Source: an uncultured Acetatifactor sp. (GTDB taxonomy: Bacteria > Bacillota > Clostridia > Lachnospirales > Lachnospiraceae). Taken from it: DNA of 45,417 nt. This document shows positions 16,680 to 25,843 of the stretch, one piece after another. Below the pieces are notes generated by a model. That model ran no database searches. It was not told where the DNA came from and saw only the letters and a list, made by a program, of their open reading frames with translations. The DNA lies in the NCBI GenBank assembly GCA_934394815.1, contig CAKRRD010000020.1:1-45417 (forward strand), written 5' to 3'. The position numbers and the translations under genes were made by a program. Every line of letters starts with the position of its first letter. The stretch's first letter is position 1.

Positions 16680-17873
16680 TTATCTGCGGAACAGCTCTGC
16701 CAGCCTGTCCTCATCCAGTTTGGAACCGATGACACAGATCTTACCGGTGACTTCCGGCTTACCGCTTCTGATATCATGCTCTTCGGGAACATAATCATAA
16801 TATACCCAGGTTCCGTCGGGAGCCGGTACCATACCCTTGGCACGCAGGATTGCACCGTACTCTCCGCTGTCCAGAGCGGTAAGAATCTTCTCGATGTCCT
16901 CTGCACTGTAGGTGTTGGGCGTCTCGATTCCCCAACTGGTGAATACTTCGTCTGCGTGATGGTGATGATGGTGGTGGTCATGATCGTGGCAGCCACAGGT
17001 GCAGTTTCCGCCATGTTCATGATGATGTTCATGCCCGTCCTCGTCATGATGATGGTGATGCTCGTGCTCATCCTCATCATGGTCATGATGGTGATGATGC
17101 TCATGCTCGTCCTCATCATCGTCATCATCGTGATGATGTCCGCAGCAGCACTCGTGATCATCGTCATGGTCGTGATGATGGTGATGCCCGTGGTCATGGT
17201 CGTGATCGCAGCACTCATCCTCATCGTCATCGTCGTGGATATGCTCCAGCATTTCCTTCATCATATCTTCCAGCTTGTCAGCGCCTTCGATGGTCTTAAG
17301 CACTTCCCTGCCGTCCAGCTGATCCAGAGGGGTGGTAATGATGGTCGCCTTGTCGTTGTGCTCACGGATCATCTCTACGCAGGCATTCAGCTTCGCCTGA
17401 TCCACCTTATCGGTTCTGCTTAAGATAATGGTTCCGGCGTATTCGATCTGGTTGCTGAAAAATTCGCCGAAGTTCTTCATATACATCTTGCACTTGGATG
17501 CATCTACCACTGCTACCGCACTGTTGATCTCCACGTCCAGGTCACCTGCCACGTTCTCCACAGCCTTCAGGACATCGGACAGCTTGCCGACACCGGAGGG
17601 CTCGATCAGGATACGCTCAGGTGCGTAGGTGCTGATAACCTCTTTCAGGGAAGTACCGAAGTCGCCTACCAGAGAGCAGCAGATACAACCGGAGTTCATC
17701 TCCTTGATCTCGATTCCGGCCTCTTTTAAGAAACCACCGTCGATACCGATCTCGCCGAACTCATTCTCGATCAGAACGGTCTTGCTGCCGTCCAGTGCTT
17801 CCTTTAACAGCTTTTTGATCAGGGTGGTCTTGCCGGCACCCAGGAATCCGGATACTACATCTATTTTCGTCAT
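16680..17873 (-). CDS. COG0523 metallochaperone GTPase with long His/Asp/Cys-rich segment
   Basis: A 397-residue G3E GTPase. Walker A is GFLGAGKT (9-16), the metal-site motif CICC is at 63-66, IEPSG at 90-94 and SRTD at 152-155. Residues about 211-306 are almost entirely His, Asp, Glu and Cys (including CC at 221-222, CCC at 242-244 and CTCGC at 291-295), a very large metal-binding insert, before the CobW C-terminal domain (309-397). COG0523 proteins such as ZagA/YciC deliver zinc under limitation. The start at 17873 has GGAGG 8 bases upstream; an earlier in-frame ATG lacks one. It heads the operon with a second G3E GTPase, a membrane protein and a ZIP carrier. Confidence 0.9.
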   Translation of the reverse strand: MTKIDVVSGFLGAGKTTLIKKLLKEALDGSKTVLIENEFGEIGIDGGFLKEAGIEIKEMNSGCICCSLVGDFGTSLKEVISTYAPERILIEPSGVGKLSDVLKAVENVAGDLDVEINSAVAVVDASKCKMYMKNFGEFFSNQIEYAGTIILSRTDKVDQAKLNACVEMIREHNDKATIITTPLDQLDGREVLKTIEGADKLEDMMKEMLEHIHDDDDEDECCDHDHDHGHHHHHDHDDDHECCCGHHHDDDDDEDEHEHHHHHDHDEDEHEHHHHHDEDGHEHHHEHGGNCTCGCHDHDHHHHHHHADEVFTSWGIETPNTYSAEDIEKILTALDSGEYGAILRAKGMVPAPDGTWVYYDYVPEEHDIRSGKPEVTGKICVIGSKLDEDRLAELFRR

Positions 17874-17913
17874 TGTTTTTCCTCCAATCTGGTTCTGAAA
17901 ACCCATCCTTTTT

Positions 17914-17942
17914 ATTTTCTATCATATTTACAGTATTGTCAA
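17914..17942 (-). promoter_or_regulatory. Probable promoter of the COG0523/ZIP operon
   Basis: A perfect TTGACA (minus strand, 17937-17942) is followed after 17 bases by GAAAAT (17914-17919), a weak -10 match; a better TATGAT (17921-17926) is too close at 10 bases. The gap of 95 bases behind the protease gene makes a promoter here likely. No convincing Zur box is seen. Confidence 0.4.
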
Positions 17943-17968
17943 TAAAACGATTATTAAATTTTTATCAA

Positions 17969-18775
17969 TTACTGTAGTTCCGGCCTCTCTGTCTCGACCA
18001 TGCTGTAGGGCACCACGGCCACTTTTCCCTCTTCGTCACCGCCGCACAGGATTCCCAGAAACACACCGTCCTCCGTAAAGGCTCCGCCTCCCGACATACC
18101 GGGTACCATCAGCCCCTGTAACAGAAGCATGTACTGGTCAAAATCTTCCACGTAGATCCAGGGATCCACCACGAAGGCATAGACCGGCTCCCTGCTCTTA
18201 CCGCCGTACATCCATACATCGTCATAGTCTTCCAGCGCATCGAACACATCCCGGTCCGTCGTTGCCGGAAGACAGGATTTCCAGGTATCTTCCGGCAGCT
18301 TCGCCTTGTCCACCCACAAAAAAGCCAGGTCACAGCTGTCCGCCGCCTCTGCTCCTGCAGCCGTCACCTGCGTTCCGTCCGGGAGTGTCACCTGCACCTC
18401 TTTCGTGTCATGGGCCAGCACATGGCCCGCCGTGACGATCAGCAGAAAATTCTCCTCTTCGTCATAGAGCACACCACTGCCCTGCAGATCTCCTGCCCGG
18501 ATCTCTACCATGGATTTTAACACACGCTGATCCGTCTCCGTCAGCTTCCGTTCCTCCTGCACCGGCAGTTCCGTAACTTCCGTTCCTGCATCCGCCTGCT
18601 GTGCGCCGTCTTTTTCGTCCGAGGCTTTCTGTTCCACAGTTCCGGTACCAGTCTCCGGGTTCTTCCCGGCATCCTGCCCACAGCCGCTGAAAACCAGCAG
18701 ACAGCTTACCATCACCGCTGTCGCAGCTATTGCTGCCGTCGTTTTTCTTCTCCGCTTTTTATCCCTTTTCCCCAT
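17969..18775 (-). CDS. Lipoprotein trypsin-like serine protease
   Basis: A 268-residue secreted protease anchored by lipid. The start at 18775 gives a basic N-region, a hydrophobic core and the lipobox FSGC with acylated Cys32; GGAG lies just upstream. An acidic linker (about 35-80) leads to a chymotrypsin-fold domain with His118 (VTAGHVL), Asp149 (DSCDLAFLWVD) and Ser228 (GMSGGGAF), a complete catalytic triad. No PDZ domain is present, so it is smaller than HtrA. Longer reading frames run back into the RNase P RNA gene and its terminator and are not used. It faces away from any partner gene; substrate unknown. Confidence 0.85.
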   Translation of the reverse strand: MGKRDKKRRRKTTAAIAATAVMVSCLLVFSGCGQDAGKNPETGTGTVEQKASDEKDGAQQADAGTEVTELPVQEERKLTETDQRVLKSMVEIRAGDLQGSGVLYDEEENFLLIVTAGHVLAHDTKEVQVTLPDGTQVTAAGAEAADSCDLAFLWVDKAKLPEDTWKSCLPATTDRDVFDALEDYDDVWMYGGKSREPVYAFVVDPWIYVEDFDQYMLLLQGLMVPGMSGGGAFTEDGVFLGILCGGDEEGKVAVVPYSMVETERPELQ

Positions 18776-18811
18776 AACTTCTCCGCCAGACATGCTCTTC
18801 CATCTGATAAA

Positions 18812-18828
18812 TTCTGTTGATAACAGAA
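18812..18828 (-). other. Perfect inverted repeat in the protease leader
   Basis: TTCTGTT-GAT-AACAGAA (7-bp arms, 3-base centre) directly follows the rnpB terminator and lies 37 bases before the protease start. It may extend the terminator or be an operator for the protease gene; nothing else is visible in this gap. Confidence 0.4.
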
Positions 18829-18850
18829 AACGGACCGCATCCGCAGTCCG
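18827..18850 (-). terminator. Terminator of rnpB
   Basis: CGGAC and GTCCG arms (18831-18850 on the plus strand) enclose a 10-base loop and are followed on the minus strand by TTTT. It starts 13 bases after the end of the RNase P RNA. Confidence 0.75.
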
Positions 18851-18862
18851 CATTTTTTTCAA

Positions 18863-19208
18863 AAGGTGTAAGCAAGAAATAAGCCGAGTTCTGTATATGA
18901 CGATCATCTATCTAGTACGGCTGTCACCAGCCGCATCAAGCGACCTACCTGAAAGCAGACCGGGCCGGTCTATCGCTCTCTGTTTGGTCTTGCTTCGGAT
19001 GGGGTTTACATGGCTCCGTCTGTTACCAGCCGGACGGTAGTCTCTTACACTGCCTTTCCACCCTTACCGGCCAAAAGCCGGCGGTATATCTCTGTTGCAC
19101 TAGCCTTGGAGTCACCTCCACCAGACGTTATCTGGCATCCTGCCCTGTGAAGCCCGGACTTTCCTCACCTGCATAAAGCAGCCGCGATCATCTATCTTAC
19201 TTACACCT
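18863..19208 (-). ncRNA. rnpB: RNase P RNA (bacterial class A)
   Basis: The catalytic RNA of RNase P, which matures tRNA 5' ends, about 346 bases long. On the minus strand the conserved GAGGAAAGTCCGGGCTTC block is near the 5' end, followed by GTGCAACAGAGA, GGTAAGGGTGGAAAGGCAGTG, GTAAACCCCATCCG and the 3' block AGAACTCGGCTTA. GGTGTAAG at the 5' end pairs with CTTACACC at the 3' end to form helix P1, which sets the boundaries to within a few bases. A sigma-A promoter and a terminator bracket it, so it is transcribed alone. Confidence 0.95.
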
Positions 19209-19213
19209 GTTCG

Positions 19214-19243
19214 ATTATATCTGTTCTACCATGAAAAAGTCAA
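19214..19243 (-). promoter_or_regulatory. rnpB promoter
   Basis: TTGACT (19238-19243), an 18-base spacer and a perfect TATAAT (19214-19219) place the transcript start at about 19207, exactly where the P1 helix of the RNase P RNA begins. Confidence 0.8.
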
Positions 19244-19268
19244 GTAGAATTGCGCTGCTCTGAATAGT

Positions 19269-20924
19269 TTACACGTTAAAGCAGCTTCCGCCCACGAACT
19301 CTCTGCACAGCGAGTTGTTGGGAAGACTTTCGCTGGTCACACCCAGGAAATATTCCAGGAATTTCAACAGCCGCTTGGCTTCATAATATTCCGGCTCGTC
19401 CTTGTCGATCTGGAACAGCAACGGCTCCGCAAACTGCTTTAAAACTGCCAGTTCATAGATCAGCACAGAATTAAACATGGCATCCGCGTCCTCCTGGAAC
19501 GGGAAAATATTCTGTTCCTCTCCCCGGCGGACAGAAGCCCACATGCCGATGGTACGTCTCGCATCCGCACCTCTGGTTCTGGCATCTCTGACCATACGGC
19601 GGAGAAGTCTGCCGTCGGTGGTAGGAATGCGGTTGTGCTCGTCAATATTAATATTGGTCAGCGCACTGATGTAAATCTTGTATTTACTCTCCTCGGGAAG
19701 GGCATAGGAGGTCTTTTCATTCAGCCCGTGGATTCCCTCGATGACAAGGATATCATCCGGCCCCAGCTGCTTGAAATTCCCCTTATACTCCCGCTTTCCG
19801 GTCTTGAAGTTGAAGAAAGGCAGTTCCACCCGCTCTCCGGCTAACAGCCTGCACATATCGTCATTGAACTGCTTTACATCAATAGCTTCCAGACATTCAA
19901 AATTGTAATCTCCGTTTTCATCCCTGGGTGTAAATTCCCGGTTCACGAAATAATCATCCAGTCCGATGGGATGCGGGGTCTTACCGAGAGTCTTTAACTG
20001 GATGGACAGTCTGTGGGAGAAGCTGGTCTTGCCGGAGGAGGAAGGCCCTGCGATCATGACGAACTTGACACCGCCTCTGCCCACGATATCCTTGGCGATC
20101 TCGCCGATCTTACGCTCCTGCTCCGCTTCCTGTACCAGGATCAGTTCACTTAAGGAACCTCTGCAGATCTGGTCGTTTAAGTCTCCTACGGTCTCGATGC
20201 CAATCTTTTTCCCCCACTCTTCAGATTCCTTCAGAGTCTGGAACAGCATCCTCCGCTCCTCAAAAGGTTTCACCTGTGTGGGATTGCTTTTATCCGGTAA
20301 CAGAAGCATAAAGCCCTCATCATACGCTATGACATCAAACCACTTCACATACCCGGCATTGGGCAGCATATAACCGTAATAATAGTCATAATAGCCGTCC
20401 ATTTCATAGATGTTCACGAAAGAACCTCTGCGGTAACGGAACAGCTTTTCCTTATCCTTCAGGCCTTCCTTATGGAACAGTTCCATGGCATTGTCCAGAG
20501 AATAGGATCTTTTTAAAAACGGTGTCTTTGCCTCCACCAGTTCCCGCATTCGGCTGCAGATCCTGGCCGCGCTGTCCTTTGTGGCAGTGATCTGTCCTCT
20601 CGGAGAGATATAGGAGCCGTTGCCGATGGCAAACTCCACACGGCAGCTCTGGGCCGCCTCTCTGCCGTAGACATCGAATACCGCTTTCAAAAACAGCATG
20701 GTAGCAGAACGCACATAAGTCTTGTTGCCCACGTCATCCTTCAAGGTAAAAAAGGTAACCTCGCAATCCCTCGTCAGCTTCTTGAACAGTTCTCTGATCT
20801 TGCCGTCTCTGGCGGCCAGAGCGATCATATTCTCATACTCCTGCTGGTAATCGTCGGCCACATCCTCATAGGTCGCCCCCTGAGGATATTGTCTCTCTTC
20901 CCCGTTTATCTTCACTGTGATCAT
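19269..20924 (-). CDS. TGS-domain nucleoside (uridine) kinase-like protein
   Basis: A 551-residue cytoplasmic protein. The N-terminus is a TGS-like ubiquitin-fold domain (MITVKINGEERQYPQG, 1-60), then a segment like the second domain of threonyl-tRNA synthetase (about 60-200), and then a phosphoribulokinase/uridine-kinase domain with P-loop GPSSSGKTSF near 290 and the LDDYFVNREFTPRDENGDYNFECLEAID block near 325. This fused architecture is common in Clostridia, annotated as nucleoside kinase; the true substrate is unproven. The ATG at 20924 is preferred (GGGTGAG upstream) to a TTG at 20981 that overlaps the trmK end. It is co-directional with trmK, 47 bases away. Confidence 0.85.
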   Translation of the reverse strand: MITVKINGEERQYPQGATYEDVADDYQQEYENMIALAARDGKIRELFKKLTRDCEVTFFTLKDDVGNKTYVRSATMLFLKAVFDVYGREAAQSCRVEFAIGNGSYISPRGQITATKDSAARICSRMRELVEAKTPFLKRSYSLDNAMELFHKEGLKDKEKLFRYRRGSFVNIYEMDGYYDYYYGYMLPNAGYVKWFDVIAYDEGFMLLLPDKSNPTQVKPFEERRMLFQTLKESEEWGKKIGIETVGDLNDQICRGSLSELILVQEAEQERKIGEIAKDIVGRGGVKFVMIAGPSSSGKTSFSHRLSIQLKTLGKTPHPIGLDDYFVNREFTPRDENGDYNFECLEAIDVKQFNDDMCRLLAGERVELPFFNFKTGKREYKGNFKQLGPDDILVIEGIHGLNEKTSYALPEESKYKIYISALTNINIDEHNRIPTTDGRLLRRMVRDARTRGADARRTIGMWASVRRGEEQNIFPFQEDADAMFNSVLIYELAVLKQFAEPLLFQIDKDEPEYYEAKRLLKFLEYFLGVTSESLPNNSLCREFVGGSCFNV

Positions 20925-20971
20925 TTTTCTCACCCTGTCCTTCTGTAATCTGCTTTTACAGGTCTTCTTTT

Positions 20972-21754
20972 TTAAATACAATCCGGTTCCTTACCATTAT
21001 CGTACCACTCCAGTGCACGGGTAAACAGCGCGGTCTCCTCTGCGATCTCCTGTCTGCGGCGTGCGGTTCTCGGATTATCCGCATCCGCTTTCTGTTCCAG
21101 CCGCTCTGCGATCTTACGGTGCTCCGCAAGCTGCCATTTCAGATAATCGGAAAGCAGCGGATCCCTGCGGGATAACAATAACGGACCAAACGCTTCCGCC
21201 AGTTCCGGATCCCCGCAATCTGCCTTCCAGGAGTCTGCTGCCTGCTGCACCGCCTCCTCCGACAGGTCTCCCGGCCGGCGCACCTTCATCATAAAATAAT
21301 ATTTTCCTTCTTCGTAGATGATATTCTCATCTGTCAAAAGATATCCCTCTTCCCTCAGAAATACCCGGAAATGCGGGATTTCCGACTGGGGCTGCAGGAT
21401 CAGTTCCTGAAAGCTTCCCGCCTGTTGTCTTCCTTCGGTAAGAATCTTCTCCATGAGAGGTCCGCCCATTCCGGCACAGATCATTCCGGCCGCCTCTCCG
21501 GTCTTCAGGCTGTGCAGGCCATCAGAAAGTCTTGTCTCTATCCGGTCTTCCAGACCATATTCCCGGATATGCTCTCTGGCATGCTCCAGCGGCCCGGACC
21601 GTACATCCATGGCGATCACTCTGGGGGAAATCCCCTTCTGCACCAGATAGACAGATACAAAACCATGGTCACACCCCACATCTGTTATCACAGTGCCGGG
21701 AGTGACCATGTCTGTTAATGCCTGCATTCGATTGGATAATACAACCTCCGCCAT
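20972..21754 (-). CDS. trmK: tRNA (adenine(22)-N1)-methyltransferase
   Basis: A 260-residue class-I SAM-dependent methyltransferase that makes m1A at position 22 of tRNA. The SAM motif is TVITDVGCDHGFVSVYLVQKG (around 17-36), followed by AMDVRSGPLEHAREHI and the AGMICAGMGGPLMEKIL block near 95-110 characteristic of TrmK (YqfN). The C-terminal third is a charged helical hairpin. Its ATG overlaps the rpoD stop codon (TAATG), so translation is coupled; rpoD-trmK is the conserved order in Firmicutes. Confidence 0.9.
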   Translation of the reverse strand: MAEVVLSNRMQALTDMVTPGTVITDVGCDHGFVSVYLVQKGISPRVIAMDVRSGPLEHAREHIREYGLEDRIETRLSDGLHSLKTGEAAGMICAGMGGPLMEKILTEGRQQAGSFQELILQPQSEIPHFRVFLREEGYLLTDENIIYEEGKYYFMMKVRRPGDLSEEAVQQAADSWKADCGDPELAEAFGPLLLSRRDPLLSDYLKWQLAEHRKIAERLEQKADADNPRTARRRQEIAEETALFTRALEWYDNGKEPDCI

Positions 21755-22866
21755 TAATCCAGATAATCCTTCAGCTTGCGGCTGCGGCTGGGATGACGTA
21801 ATTTTCTCAGAGCCTTGGCTTCGATCTGACGGATACGCTCACGGGTAACGTTGAATTCCCGTCCTACCTCTTCCAGGGTGCGGGCACGTCCATCATCCAG
21901 ACCAAAACGAAGTCTCAGTACCTTCTGCTCTCTCTCTGTCAGAGTCCCCAGTACCTCTACCAGCTGCTCCTTCAACAGGGTAAATGCCGCTGCATCGGAG
22001 GGAACCGGTACATTGTCGTCCTGAATGAAGTCACCCAGGTGGCTGTCTTCCTCCTCACCGATAGGCGTCTCCAGGGAAACGGGTTCCTGACTGATCTTTA
22101 AGATCTCACGCACTCTGTCCACCGGCATGTTCATCTCTGCTGCGATCTCTTCGGGGGTCGGTTCTCTTCCCAGCTCCTGCAGCAGCTGTCTGCTCACACG
22201 GATCAGTTTGTTGATGGTCTCTACCATATGCACGGGGATACGGATGGTTCTCGCCTGATCCGCAATGGCTCTCGTGATGGCCTGACGGATCCACCAGGTC
22301 GCATAGGTGGAGAACTTATATCCCTTACGGTAGTCGAATTTCTCTACGGCCTTGATCAGACCCAGGTTACCTTCCTGGATCAGGTCTAAGAACAGCATTC
22401 CACGCCCCACATATCTCTTGGCAATGCTGACTACCAGACGTAAGTTGGCCTCTGCCAGACGCTTCTTCGCCTCCTGGTCGCCCTCTTCCATTCTCTGGGC
22501 CAGTTCGATCTCCTCCTCCGCACTTAACAGAGGCACCTTGCCGATTTCCTTCAGATACATGCGGACGGGATCCTCGATGCTGACGCCTTCCGGTACGGAC
22601 AGGTCGATGTTCTCCACATCCACTTCATCCTCATCCGTCAGAATGATCTCCTCGTCATCCACATCATCGTCGTCGGTAATGCGCAGTACATCCACGTTGT
22701 TCTGGTCCAGATATTCCAGAACCTTCTCCATCTGTTCCTCTTCCAGAGGCATGTCCGCGAAGAAGTCACTGATTTCCTGATACTCCAGCACATTCTTTTT
22801 CTTTTTCGCCATATTCAGGAGTTCTTTTATCTTCTCCGCAAATTTTGCCTGTGTGTTTTCATCCAT
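21754..22866 (-). CDS. rpoD: Primary sigma factor RpoD/SigA
   Basis: The 370-residue housekeeping sigma factor. Region 1.1 (1-60), an acidic stretch (about 65-90: [11 protein letters not shown]), region 1.2 ([18 protein letters not shown] near 100), region 2 ([39 protein letters not shown] near 165-200, the -10 reader), region 3, and region 4 ([18 protein letters not shown], then [20 protein letters not shown] near 340-360, the -35 reader) are all present. The protein is complete and ends in the typical LKDYLD. It follows dnaG by 80 bases and overlaps trmK by one base. Many promoters in this window match its consensus. Confidence 0.97.
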   Translation of the reverse strand: MDENTQAKFAEKIKELLNMAKKKKNVLEYQEISDFFADMPLEEEQMEKVLEYLDQNNVDVLRITDDDDVDDEEIILTDEDEVDVENIDLSVPEGVSIEDPVRMYLKEIGKVPLLSAEEEIELAQRMEEGDQEAKKRLAEANLRLVVSIAKRYVGRGMLFLDLIQEGNLGLIKAVEKFDYRKGYKFSTYATWWIRQAITRAIADQARTIRIPVHMVETINKLIRVSRQLLQELGREPTPEEIAAEMNMPVDRVREILKISQEPVSLETPIGEEEDSHLGDFIQDDNVPVPSDAAAFTLLKEQLVEVLGTLTEREQKVLRLRFGLDDGRARTLEEVGREFNVTRERIRQIEAKALRKLRHPSRSRKLKDYLD

Positions 22867-22946
22867 TTTCGTGGTTCCATCCTTTCATTGCCATTATTTA
22901 TAGCCATATTTCGTATTTTTTATAACTTTTCAAAGCCCCAATCCCA

Positions 22947-24719
22947 TTATTCCAGAGAAATACGGGTTCTTTGCAGTTCTTCCAGTGCTTTTTTACCTTC
23001 CACCGCCTTTTTCACTGCGTTGACATCCGTTCCCAGCTGTGCCATGTAATACTGGTAGCTGTTGCGCTTGACCGACACCAGAATGTCGTGGAAGGCTCTT
23101 TCTCTCTCCTGTCTGGTGGACAATTCCGGAAGTGTTGTGTGAAACAGTTCCGCCGCCTGCCGCTGTTCTTCCTCGTCCTCAAACATACTGATGATCCCCG
23201 CCGGCTGAAACTGTCCTGTATCCAGCTCCGTGAACATCCGCTCCGCCACCCTGCGGTACAGTTCCTCCGTGAAATCCTCCAGGGAAATGTATTTGCGCAC
23301 GATGGCATACAGGGAAGGATCGTCTCCGATCCAGGTAATCAGAAGCCTCTGGGCTTTCCGGCCGTTCTCTGACGGATCGCTTCTGCTCTGCACGCCGCTG
23401 CGGGGACGGGGAATCGGTCTGGCGATTCCCGTCTGGGAGGCATAACCGATGACCATCTTCCGCAGGTCATCCGGACGGATCATGTATTTCTCCGCAATGG
23501 CCTGTAAATAGTTCTCCCGTTCCAGATCCTCCGAGAACTCACACAGCTTCTGTGCGATCTCCCGGTGGAACTTCGTCCTCTGCTCCGGATCGCTCTGATC
23601 GTATTGTTCGCTCAGAATACGGATCTCGAAATAGAAACTGTTCTCCGCCTGATCGATACGCTCCTGAAATGCTTCCTTTCCCAGATTCTTGATAAATTCA
23701 TCCGGATCCTTATAAGGCCGCATGTTGATGACCTTGCCGGTCAGTCCCGCTTCTCTTAAGATGCCGATGCCTCGAAGTGCTGCCTTGGTACCGGCGCCGT
23801 CGCTGTCGTAGGCTAACAGGATATTTTCCGCATAACGGTGCAGGAGATTGGCCTGTTCCACCGTAAATGCCGTTCCCAGGGATGCCACCGCCTGGGTAAA
23901 ACCCGCCTGATGCATGGCTATGACGTCCATGTAGCCCTCGCACAGGATAATATTGCCTGTCCGGGCAGTCCTTGCGAAGTTCAGTCCGTAAAGATTCCGC
24001 CTCTTATCGAAGATCATGGTCTCCGGGGAATTCAGGTATTTCGGCTCTCCATCTCCCATGACTCTGCCGCCGAAGCCGATGACCCTGTGGTTGATGTCCT
24101 GAATGGGGAACATGACGCGGTTCCAGAACTGGCTCTGCAGACCCCGTTGTTCGGAAAACATGGCCAGCCCGGAATCCTTGATCTCCTCGTCCGTGAATCC
24201 CTTTTTCCGCAGATACTGTACCACCTGTTCGCCGTTTTTCCCGGCGTAGCCCAGTCCAAAGTGATGCATGGTCTCCCCGGTCAGTTTCCGTCCCGTCAGA
24301 TACCGCATTCCCACTTCTCCCTGCGGATTGCGCAGCATATAATAAAAATATTTTGCCGCTTCCTTGTTGACTTCCAGCAGGCGCATGCGCCTGCCTGCTT
24401 TTTTCTTCTGTTCCGGTGTCTCCTCTATCTCGGGAAGCTTTACCCCGGCGCGGTCCGCCAGGATTTTGACGGCCTCCGGAAAGGAATCGTTTTCATATTT
24501 CATGAGAAACGTATATACATTACCGCTGGCATGACATCCAAAGCAATAGTACATCTGCTTGTTTGAAGACACCGAAAAGGAAGGTGTTTTTTCGTTATGA
24601 AAAGGACAGCAGCCCCAATAGTTGCTTCCCTTTTTTTTCAATGAAACATAGCCGGAGATCACATCTACGATGTCATTTCTGGCTCTGACTTCTTCTACCA
24701 GTTCTTCGGGGTAATACAC
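22947..24719 (-). CDS. dnaG: DNA primase DnaG
   Basis: A 590-residue primase that makes RNA primers at the replication fork. The N-terminal zinc finger (CCPFHNEKTPSFSV with CFGCHASG, about 38-65) has the C-H-C-C ligands; the RNA polymerase core follows with TOPRIM motif LCEGYMDVIAMHQAG near 260 and the acidic DSDG triad segment (LLAYDSDGAGTKAA); the C-terminal 150 residues are the helicase-binding domain. The start is a GTG with AGGAG 9 bases upstream and the product begins as the family does (MYYPEELVEEVRARNDIVDVI). It lies 28 bases after the dGTPase-like gene. Confidence 0.95.
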   Translation of the reverse strand: MYYPEELVEEVRARNDIVDVISGYVSLKKKGSNYWGCCPFHNEKTPSFSVSSNKQMYYCFGCHASGNVYTFLMKYENDSFPEAVKILADRAGVKLPEIEETPEQKKKAGRRMRLLEVNKEAAKYFYYMLRNPQGEVGMRYLTGRKLTGETMHHFGLGYAGKNGEQVVQYLRKKGFTDEEIKDSGLAMFSEQRGLQSQFWNRVMFPIQDINHRVIGFGGRVMGDGEPKYLNSPETMIFDKRRNLYGLNFARTARTGNIILCEGYMDVIAMHQAGFTQAVASLGTAFTVEQANLLHRYAENILLAYDSDGAGTKAALRGIGILREAGLTGKVINMRPYKDPDEFIKNLGKEAFQERIDQAENSFYFEIRILSEQYDQSDPEQRTKFHREIAQKLCEFSEDLERENYLQAIAEKYMIRPDDLRKMVIGYASQTGIARPIPRPRSGVQSRSDPSENGRKAQRLLITWIGDDPSLYAIVRKYISLEDFTEELYRRVAERMFTELDTGQFQPAGIISMFEDEEEQRQAAELFHTTLPELSTRQERERAFHDILVSVKRNSYQYYMAQLGTDVNAVKKAVEGKKALEELQRTRISLE

Positions 24720-24747
24720 GTTTTTAAACTCCTATTTTGTCTTATGC

Positions 24748-25752
24748 CTATCTCTGCCAGGATTTGGGTATGTAGATATCCTCGTATACCGCTATGGCGA
24801 ACCGGTCCGTCATGGCGCCCACATAGTCGCAGACGACCTTCTCTCTGGGTTCTCCCACGGAGAGGAGATTCAGATACTCATCCGGCAGATCATCCAGGTG
24901 TTTCAGGAAATGCTGATACAAAGTCTCCATCAGCATCTCTGCTTTTCCCTCTTCGCTCTTGGCTGCCGGGTTCTTGTAAACTCTCTCAAACATGAACTGT
25001 CTGATCTTCGTCATGGCTTCCGCCACCGGATCCGACATCAGGATGTCGTTCCTGTCCATGCTGTTGGTCACGATATCATGAATGAAGTGATCCAGGCGCT
25101 CGGTAGGACTGCTGCCGATCACTTCGCAGATTTCCTTCGGCACGTCCGCCTCCGTGAGGATCCCGCCGCGGATAGCATCATCCATGTCGTGATGGATATA
25201 GGCGATTTTATCGGAAAGTCTGACGATCTTGCCTTCCAGGGTGTGGGGTTTGCCGATGGTCTGGTGGTTGCGGATACCGTCCCGCACCTCGTAAGTCAGG
25301 TTCAGTCCCTTGCCGTCCTTCTCCAGAATGTCCACTGTGCGGACGCTCTGCTCGGCATGTTCGAAGCCAAACGGACATACCCTGTTCAGTGCACGCTCTC
25401 CGGCATGTCCGAAAGGCGTGTGTCCCAGATCGTGCCCCAGCGCAATGGCTTCCACCAGATCCTCATTCAGCTTCAGTGCCTTGGCTATGGTTCTGGCGGT
25501 CTGGGATACCTCCAGCGTATGGGTCAGTCTGGTACGGTAATGGTCACCTTCGGGCGTCAGAAATACCTGCGTCTTATCCTTCAGCCTGCGGAAGGCCTTG
25601 CAATGGATAATACGGTCTCTGTCTCTCTGAAACACCGGACGGATGTCACACTGTTCCTCCGGCCTCAGACGTCCTTTGGAGTCCACACTCAAGGATGCAT
25701 ACGGACTTAAATAATCCTTTTCCCACTGTTCCAAGTTTTCTCTGATCGTCAT
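24748..25752 (-). CDS. dgt: dGTPase-like HD-domain triphosphohydrolase
   Basis: A 334-residue HD-superfamily protein resembling deoxyguanosinetriphosphate triphosphohydrolase, which removes triphosphate from dNTPs. The metal site is visible: TRLTHTLEV (first His) and ALGHDLGHTPFGHAGE (HD and a further His), with a later aspartate in LSDKIAYIHHD. The ATG at 25752 is set by a perfect AGGAGG upstream and by the family start (MTIRENLEQWE); reading frames further up are rejected. The dgt-dnaG-rpoD order is typical of Clostridia. Confidence 0.9.
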   Translation of the reverse strand: MTIRENLEQWEKDYLSPYASLSVDSKGRLRPEEQCDIRPVFQRDRDRIIHCKAFRRLKDKTQVFLTPEGDHYRTRLTHTLEVSQTARTIAKALKLNEDLVEAIALGHDLGHTPFGHAGERALNRVCPFGFEHAEQSVRTVDILEKDGKGLNLTYEVRDGIRNHQTIGKPHTLEGKIVRLSDKIAYIHHDMDDAIRGGILTEADVPKEICEVIGSSPTERLDHFIHDIVTNSMDRNDILMSDPVAEAMTKIRQFMFERVYKNPAAKSEEGKAEMLMETLYQHFLKHLDDLPDEYLNLLSVGEPREKVVCDYVGAMTDRFAIAVYEDIYIPKSWQR

Positions 25753-25843
25753 AGTTCCTCCTGCCCCTACTTCTAATATTCTGTGCCTGAATGGAAAATC
25801 CTTTTCTCTTTTCAGAAAAATTTCGTCATTTTGTTGATTTTTC

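Noticed and set aside
16410..17423. Long plus-strand reading frame with a Met/Val-rich hydrophobic stretch
   Set aside because: It is the antisense of the COG0523 His/Asp tract, where CAT and GAT codons read as Met, Val and Ile on the other strand. No ribosome site or family resemblance.
18776..18907. N-terminal extension of the lipoprotein protease
   Set aside because: The extension would overlap the RNase P RNA and its terminator; the start at 18775 has a ribosome site and a correct lipobox.
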